DNA of 41,086 nucleotides from Hyphomicrobiales bacterium. Its GTDB lineage: Bacteria > Pseudomonadota > Alphaproteobacteria > Rhizobiales > Rhizobiaceae. Every line of letters begins with the position of its first letter. Within the stretch, counting starts at the first letter, position 1. The notes below the pieces were generated by a model, which searched no databases, was not told where the DNA came from, and saw only the letters and a list, made by a program, of their open reading frames with translations. The translations under genes were made by a program, and so were the position numbers. The stretch is taken from NCBI GenBank assembly GCA_021775455.1, contig JAJFHU010000021.1, positions 1 through 41,086 on the forward strand. Direction: 5' to 3'. Positions 36,795-41,086 of this stretch are shown in pieces.

Positions 36795-36816
36795 GGGCAC
36801 CCCAACAGGAGTGCCC
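36795..36816. terminator. Terminator-like hairpin GGGCAC...GTGCCC
   Basis: A 6-bp perfect stem with a 10-nt loop begins right after the threonine aldolase stop and lies 22 bp from the end of the convergent hsp20 gene. It is followed by AATTTACAGCTTTT, and the other strand has A/T-rich flanks too, so it could end transcription from both sides. Confidence 0.55.
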
Positions 36817-36838
36817 AATTTACAGCTTTTATGGTGTT

Positions 36839-37294
36839 TTATTTTTTTACTTTTGCTTCGATCTGATTGGTGTTTGAACCAATTTCTACCTTCCGGGGCT
36901 TCATGGCTTCCGGAATTTCCCTGGCCAGATCAATGTGCAACAGACCGTTTTCAAGAGATGCTTTGGTAATCTCTACATAATCGGCAAGCTGGAAGCGGCG
37001 TTCAAATGATCGGCCAGCTATACCACGGAACAAGACTTCGGTCTCACCATTTTCGGCTTCATCTTTTTCGCCGGTTACTGTCAGCGAGTTTTGTTTAACC
37101 TCAATGGACAGGTCCTTTTCGGCAAAACCGGCTACTGCCATGGTAATGCGGTAGGCGTCGTCGTCCGTACGCTCAATATTGTACGGTGGATAGGCCTGAC
37201 CATTTTCTGGTTGGGACATGTTGTCCAACAGCGAAAACAGGCGATCAAAGCCTACAGTGGACCTGTAAAGAGGTGAATAATCAATTGTACGCAT
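36839..37294 (-). CDS. Small heat-shock protein Hsp20 (IbpA-like)
   Basis: A 151-aa ATP-independent chaperone. The N-terminal MRTIDYSPLYRSTVGFDRLFSL is typical of IbpA/HspA of Rhizobiales; the alpha-crystallin domain fills about 35-125 (YRITMAVAGFAEKDLSIEV; FERRFQLADYVEITKASLENGLLHIDL) and the tail holds the basic motif KPRKVEIG. The ATG at 37294 is preceded by AGGAGG seven bases away; an upstream open frame to 37414 is the untranslated leader. Expression is predicted to be heat-controlled at two levels, by an RpoH-type promoter and by a ROSE-like leader. Confidence 0.93.
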   Translation of the reverse strand: MRTIDYSPLYRSTVGFDRLFSLLDNMSQPENGQAYPPYNIERTDDDAYRITMAVAGFAEKDLSIEVKQNSLTVTGEKDEAENGETEVLFRGIAGRSFERRFQLADYVEITKASLENGLLHIDLAREIPEAMKPRKVEIGSNTNQIEAKVKK

Positions 37295-37410
37295 TTTTTG
37301 TCCTCCTTTGAAGCGACATTGCGTTGCCGACAAATGTCGGCATTTTTCGGTTAAACTGTATTTCAATTGACCAAATACAGCGTTTTGCGGGTCCAAACGG
37401 CCCCCGCAAG
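37295..37410 (-). ncRNA. ROSE-like RNA thermometer in the hsp20 leader
   Basis: Four hairpins in the roughly 115-nt leader (RNA is the complement of the + strand). I: TTGCGGG/CCCGCAA (37385-37409). II: CTGTATTT/AAATACAG (37356-37380). III: GCCGACA/TGTCGGC (37326-37341). IV: the SD hairpin at 37299-37318, where UGUC-G-CUUC pairs with GGAGG-ACA over an AAA loop. Hairpin IV hides the SD and leaves one G bulged opposite it, within U-C-G-C-U, which matches the U(U/C)GCU of ROSE elements known from rhizobial heat-shock genes. Folding is by eye. Confidence 0.75.
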
Positions 37411-37414
37411 GCAT

Positions 37415-37443
37415 ATTTGGGGACTGGTTTTGGTGGATTCAAG
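37415..37443 (-). promoter_or_regulatory. RpoH (sigma-32)-type promoter of hsp20
   Basis: On the minus strand CTTGAA (37443-37438) and CCCCAAAT (37422-37415) are 15 bp apart, close to the heat-shock sigma consensus CTTGAA / CCCCATNT. A start a few bases later would begin the transcript at the first leader hairpin, which agrees with the ROSE-like structure. Confidence 0.65.
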
Positions 37444-37545
37444 AGGGGCAATTTCAAATTTTAATGAGTTTAAAACCCCAGATTTGGCTTGAGCCCCGCT
37501 TGCAGCTTTTGTAATTGAAATGGGTTATTCAGCCGGAAAGTTTAA

Positions 37546-38499
37546 ATGGAACTCGTCAACACAGACTACAATCCCTGCCCGGAAGGTGCGGTTTCAGGCT
37601 TCGTGAAAACTTCCGACGGCATGGACATCCGGTATGCGCATTGGAAATCGTCAAATTATCCAGTTCATGGAACTGTACTATTGCTGCATGGACGCGCAGA
37701 GTACATTGAGAAACTTTACGAAATTGTTGGGGATCTGACCTCTAAAGGATTTGAGGTCCTGACATTCGACTGGCGCGGGCAGGGCGGGTCATCCCGGCTT
37801 CTTACGAATCCGCGACCAGGCTATATTGATGAGTTTGAACACTATTTGATGGATCTGGAAGCCGTCATGTCGAATATTGCCTTGCCTGATTGCAAGGCGC
37901 CATTTTATATCCTTGGGCATTCAACCGGGTCGTTGATCGCACTTTTGGCTGCGCCGGTATTTTCCAACCGGATCAGACGGATGGTTTTGGCTTCACCGTT
38001 GCTTGGTTTTGGTCGGTCAACAATGTCGACGGGAACAATCAAGTTCGTAAGCGGTTTGCTATGCGCTGTTGGACTCGGCCAGGTTTATATGATCGGCGGC
38101 GCAAGCCCTGATGAAGATCGCCCGTTCAATGGAAATCGGCTTACTTCAGACACAAGGCGATTTGAACGCAACAAGCGGTTTGTTGAAGAAAATAAAGACT
38201 TGTCAATTGGCGGACCTACGGCTGCATGGGTTTTTGCGGCCAGTCGGGCAATGGATCACGTGCATGATCCTGACTTTCACAACCAGATTAATATTCCCAC
38301 ACTTTTGATTAGTGCGGGAAATGATGAGGTCATTTCACTTGAAGCAATCGAGGAAATGGGGCGAAGGTTAAGGTCTGGCTCATCCTTGACCATTCCAGGT
38401 GCCCGGCACGAACTAATGCATGAACGCGATGTTTTCCGCGAGCAATTGTTGGCGGCGTTTTATTCATTTGTACCGGGGACGGAAGTTGTTAGCGAATAG
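37546..38499 (+). CDS. Alpha/beta hydrolase, lysophospholipase/monoglyceride-lipase type
   Basis: A 317-aa serine hydrolase of the Hydrolase_4 (PldB) group. VLLLHGRAEYIEKL (44-57) provides the oxyanion strand; the nucleophile is Ser126 in GHSTGS; the acid is the Asp of SAGNDEVIS and the His lies in PGARHELMHE near the end. It contains FDWRGQGGSSRL, typical of the family. It may hydrolyse lysophospholipids or monoacylglycerols; the substrate is not fixed by sequence. GGAAAG lies seven bases before the ATG. No signal peptide. Divergent from hsp20. Confidence 0.87.
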   Translation: MELVNTDYNPCPEGAVSGFVKTSDGMDIRYAHWKSSNYPVHGTVLLLHGRAEYIEKLYEIVGDLTSKGFEVLTFDWRGQGGSSRLLTNPRPGYIDEFEHYLMDLEAVMSNIALPDCKAPFYILGHSTGSLIALLAAPVFSNRIRRMVLASPLLGFGRSTMSTGTIKFVSGLLCAVGLGQVYMIGGASPDEDRPFNGNRLTSDTRRFERNKRFVEENKDLSIGGPTAAWVFAASRAMDHVHDPDFHNQINIPTLLISAGNDEVISLEAIEEMGRRLRSGSSLTIPGARHELMHERDVFREQLLAAFYSFVPGTEVVSE

Positions 38500-38514
38500 G
38501 GTTGCAATTGCGTC

Positions 38515-39303
38515 CTAATTGGATGCTTCGGCGATTGTTTGTAGTATCTGTTCGTGAATTTTCCTGTTGGCCGCTGCAACAATGTTTCCTCCACCTGATG
38601 CAGATTTCCCTTGCCAGTCGGTTACGATACCGCCAGCACATTCAATGATTGGAATTAACGCCGCGATATCAAAATTGTTCAAACCCGCCTCGACAACAAG
38701 ATCAACCTGGCCGGAGGCGACCAGTGCATAACCGTAACAGTCTGTTCCGTAGCGTGTGAGCAGGCATTTGTTTTCAACTGCTTGATAGCCATCTTTCAAA
38801 TCTTGCGAAAATATACGCGGATCGGTTGTCAGCATGATTGCTGTGGTTAGATCTGTAGTATCGGAGGTGGAAAGTTCTCGCTTATCGTCACCTTTTGTCA
38901 AATAGCTTTTCTTGCCATTGGAATAGTAGCGTTCGCCAGTAAAAGGTTGATCCATTACGCCTGCCAGAGGTTTGCCATTTTGGTAGAGTGCGATCAGCGT
39001 TCCCCAGGTAGGCAATCCGCACACAAATGATCGGGTCCCGTCTATCGGGTCAATTATCCAGCAAAATTCTGCATCAGGATTTATGTCGTCAAACTCTTCA
39101 CCAAGAATCCCGTGATCAGGAAAAGTATCTGCAATTTCCCGGCGAATTGCCAGTTCTGCTTGCTTGTCGGCTTCCGTGACCGGATCAAAGCCGGAAGCAA
39201 GTTTGTTATCTACACCAATTGATGCCCTGAAGCGCGGAATGGTTTGCTGGCTGGAAACTTCGCAAAGGTGGTGAAGAAATGATTCAATCTTGCTGGCGTT
39301 CAT
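38515..39303 (-). CDS. hisN: Histidinol-phosphatase of the inositol-monophosphatase family
   Basis: A 262-aa IMPase-fold phosphatase. The metal site is seen as Glu69/Glu70 (GILGEEFDD) and DPIDGT (85-90), with the second Asp motif in NNFDIAALIPIIECAGG. In Rhizobiales this subgroup is annotated HisN, which removes phosphate from histidinol phosphate. The start ATG 39303 has AGAGTGA upstream; an in-frame GTG at 39315 overlaps the preceding stop (GTGA) and is possible. It is the second gene after the N-formylglutamate amidohydrolase. A general inositol or nucleotide phosphatase is the alternative. Confidence 0.82.
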   Translation of the reverse strand: MNASKIESFLHHLCEVSSQQTIPRFRASIGVDNKLASGFDPVTEADKQAELAIRREIADTFPDHGILGEEFDDINPDAEFCWIIDPIDGTRSFVCGLPTWGTLIALYQNGKPLAGVMDQPFTGERYYSNGKKSYLTKGDDKRELSTSDTTDLTTAIMLTTDPRIFSQDLKDGYQAVENKCLLTRYGTDCYGYALVASGQVDLVVEAGLNNFDIAALIPIIECAGGIVTDWQGKSASGGGNIVAAANRKIHEQILQTIAEASN

Positions 39304-39311
39304 TGAAATAT

Positions 39312-40205
39312 TCACTCTGCAGCAAGAGGAAAGGAGCCGGATAATTCACTCGAATCAATCTTTATCAACCGCGAAATAAAAGTGACGAGATCCCCGGCAA
39401 ATCTGTCAAAATCTGAAGATGGCTCAATGGTCACTTCATCCATGTACAAAGCGCGGTTGATTTCGATCTGGATCGAGTGCAAACCACAATTCGGACGGCC
39501 ATAGTGTTCAGTTATGAAGCCTCCGGCATACGGCTTGTTGATTGCAACCGAATACCCCATGTCTTGAAGAAGTACTCTGGCCTGATGGGTGATGTTGGGA
39601 TTGCAGCTTGTTGCATAGCGGTCTCCAAGAACAAATTCCGGACGCCGGTTTCCCGAGAAACCGTTTGAGACAGAGGGCATGGAATGACAGTCAACCAATA
39701 CGACATAACCAAATTTCAGATGCGTGCGTGCCAGCAAACTGCGCAATGCCTTGTGGTATGGCTTGTATATGTCGTCGATTCTCTTGTTTGCGTCGTTTGC
39801 GGAAATCGGATCAGTATAAATCTCTTCACCTTCGGCAACAACTCGAGGAATTGTACCGAGACCACCGGCAACCCGCGCTGAGCCGGTGTTGACATAACCC
39901 GGAAGAGGAGCATCAAACATCAGCGGATCAAGTTCGTAGGGTTCCCGGTTAACATCGATATATGCGCGAGGGTAATTTGCGACCAGTAGCGGTAGGCCAA
40001 GATCAACTGCTTGCTCAATCAGCTTGTCGACCAGAAAGTCCTCGGATTTTCGGATACTAGTAGAGGATAGTTTTGTTTGCATGAGAAATTCAGGCAAATA
40101 GGCTCTCCCGCTGTGCGGTGAGTTAAGCACAAACGGCAAGGTTTGTTGCACTGGGCTTATTATGCTGTATGGCTCTGGAATGCCCTGTATGGTAGCGTTT
40201 GTCAT
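39312..40205 (-). CDS. N-formylglutamate amidohydrolase family protein (HutG-like)
   Basis: A 297-aa protein of the FGase family. FVLNSPHSGRAYLPEFL near 26-42 carries the conserved S-P-H-S-G motif, LVDCHSMPS the metal-binding Asp/His, and PYAGGFITEHYG further conserved residues. Family members release formate from N-formylglutamate in histidine breakdown. Other hut genes are absent here, and the neighbour is a histidine-biosynthesis phosphatase, so a different amide substrate is possible. ATG 40205 has AGGA nearby. It is divergent from cpdR with about 149 bp between. Confidence 0.85.
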   Translation of the reverse strand: MTNATIQGIPEPYSIISPVQQTLPFVLNSPHSGRAYLPEFLMQTKLSSTSIRKSEDFLVDKLIEQAVDLGLPLLVANYPRAYIDVNREPYELDPLMFDAPLPGYVNTGSARVAGGLGTIPRVVAEGEEIYTDPISANDANKRIDDIYKPYHKALRSLLARTHLKFGYVVLVDCHSMPSVSNGFSGNRRPEFVLGDRYATSCNPNITHQARVLLQDMGYSVAINKPYAGGFITEHYGRPNCGLHSIQIEINRALYMDEVTIEPSSDFDRFAGDLVTFISRLIKIDSSELSGSFPLAAE

Positions 40206-40354
40206 GCGATCCTGTATGACTGAATGACGAAAAAATGTAGTGTTACAGGGTGTTGCTGTTTTTACAAGATGTGTTGTTATTCACTCCATGTTTACCAACG
40301 CTGTGGCAGAAACGGTGTTGATTACCTCGAATTTGGAGAGTGATTCGGCAAACC

Positions 40355-40720
40355 ATGACAAACAAGATTTTATTGGCAGAAGACGATAATGATATGCGGC
40401 GCTTTCTTGAGAAAGCGTTGGAAAAGGCCGGCTATAGCGTCATTGCCTATGATAATGGTGCCAGTGCCTATGATCGTTTGCGAGAAGAGCCATTTTCCCT
40501 TTTGCTGACGGATATTGTTATGCCGGAAATGGACGGTATTGAGCTTGCCCGACGAGCAACGGAAATTGATCCGGACATGAAAGTCATGTTCATCACGGGA
40601 TTTGCGGCAGTTGCACTCAATCCCAATTCGGAAGCTCCGAAAGACGCAAAGGTCCTATCAAAGCCGTTTCATTTGCGTGATTTGGTGAACGAAGTCGAGA
40701 AACTGCTCAACGCAGCGTAA
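40355..40720 (+). CDS. cpdR: CpdR-like single-domain response regulator
   Basis: A 121-aa receiver domain with no output domain. The acidic pair is AEDDND (8-13), the phospho-acceptor Asp53 lies in LLTDIVMP, then MFITGFAAVAL and the Lys of SKPFHL. In Caulobacter CpdR takes phosphate from CckA-ChpT and controls ClpXP degradation of CtrA and other cell-cycle proteins. The opening MTNKILLAEDDNDMRRFL fits CpdR; an in-frame GTG at 40340 is too close to GGAG to be likely. It is followed by tRNA-Val. Confidence 0.88.
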   Translation: MTNKILLAEDDNDMRRFLEKALEKAGYSVIAYDNGASAYDRLREEPFSLLLTDIVMPEMDGIELARRATEIDPDMKVMFITGFAAVALNPNSEAPKDAKVLSKPFHLRDLVNEVEKLLNAA

Positions 40721-40826
40721 CGACGAAAACGATCAACTAGATCTGCGTATTTATCCGGTTGACGCAACTTTCCCTTTGTGGTGTATGCGGTGAACCATTT
40801 TCGGGCTATTTCAACGTTCGAAACGT

Positions 40827-40901
40827 GGGCGATTAGCTCAGCGGGAGAGCACTACATTGACATTGTAGGGGTCACTGGTTCAATCCCAGTATCGCCCACC
40901 A
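40827..40901 (+). tRNA. tRNA-Val (GAC anticodon)
   Basis: A complete 75-nt cloverleaf: acceptor stem GGGCGAT/ATCGCCC, D-arm TAGCTCAGCGGGAGAGC, anticodon arm CTACA-TTGACAT-TGTAG with anticodon GAC, T-arm loop TTCAATC, discriminator A and an encoded CCA. It reads GUC and GUU valine codons. Confidence 0.97.
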
Positions 40902-40914
40902 TTTTCTTTTATTC

Positions 40915-41086
40915 TTGTGCTCCTCATCCTGAGGTGTCGCAAAGCGGCCTCAAAGGACGCGACGGCAAGCCGTGGCTTTGAGCACATGACCTTCTTTTCA
41001 AATGGTTCGATTTTACCCCCATGGTGCGAGATGGGGGTAAACCCGTTTTATCCCCGAAATATGCAGGGGCAATGAGGGGTAAAAAG
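40915..41086. repeat. Terminal palindromic intergenic repeats
   Basis: Downstream of the tRNA lies a segment with the words CTCATCCTGAGGTG and CCTCAAAGGACG, which recur in alphaproteobacterial intergenic repeats. It is followed by a perfect 11-bp hairpin, TTTACCCCCAT/ATGGGGGTAAA (41012-41022 with 41031-41041). Further CCCC/GGGG words near 41053-41080 suggest another stem. No gene is supported here. Confidence 0.5.

Overview
The window reads as chromosome from an alphaproteobacterium of the order Hyphomicrobiales (Rhizobiales), moderate in GC and possibly marine. The indications are a CpdR response regulator beside a tRNA-Val, a HisN-type phosphatase next to an N-formylglutamate amidohydrolase, a DUF459 protein, a PF10082-type outer-membrane barrel, the rhizobial-style fused carnitine dehydrogenase-thioesterase, and palindromic intergenic repeats of the kind scattered through alphaproteobacterial genomes. 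The lineage is an inference from gene content; no 16S or other marker gene is present. No prophage, transposase, plasmid function or CRISPR array was found.

Layout. (1) 1-2.97 kb is accessory: a nucleotidyltransferase-HEPN protein, a small secreted four-cysteine protein, then 1.3 kb without credible coding sequence but packed with perfect stem-loops, and a tiny membrane protein. (2) 2.9-11.8 kb is a carnitine / gamma-butyrobetaine catabolic locus: seven leftward genes overlapping or separated by at most 22 nt, with a divergent GlxA/CdhR-type AraC regulator and a 22-bp inverted repeat between them. (3) 11.8-18.0 kb holds aroQ with a free-methionine sulfoxide reductase, an endolysin-like muramidase, modABC translationally coupled to a creatininase-family hydrolase, and a LysR regulator. 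(4) 18.1-22.0 kb holds a putative 10-TM metal exporter with a Fur-like box, ferrochelatase, and a QmcA/NfeD membrane pair. (5) 22.0-29.3 kb is a cell-envelope block: kdsD, an outer-membrane barrel, galU, galE, an MltB-like transglycosylase and a DUF459 protein that appears to lack the SGNH catalytic triad. (6) 29.3-35.4 kb is gltBD. (7) 35.7-41.1 kb has threonine aldolase, an Hsp20 with a heat-shock promoter and a ROSE-like RNA thermometer, an alpha/beta hydrolase, hisN, an N-formylglutamate amidohydrolase, cpdR, tRNA-Val(GAC) and terminal palindromic repeats.

How the genes work together. The carnitine locus can be read as a complete route: CoA activation of a betaine acid (ADP-forming ligase), desaturation (acyl-CoA dehydrogenase) and hydration (CaiD-like and/or hotdog hydratase) lead to carnitine. 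L-carnitine is then oxidised to 3-dehydrocarnitine, cleaved by the BKACE enzyme with acetyl-CoA to acetoacetate and betainyl-CoA, and hydrolysed by the fused thioesterase to glycine betaine. The most noteworthy non-genic signals are the stem-loop block at 1.8-2.6 kb and the ROSE-like leader of hsp20.
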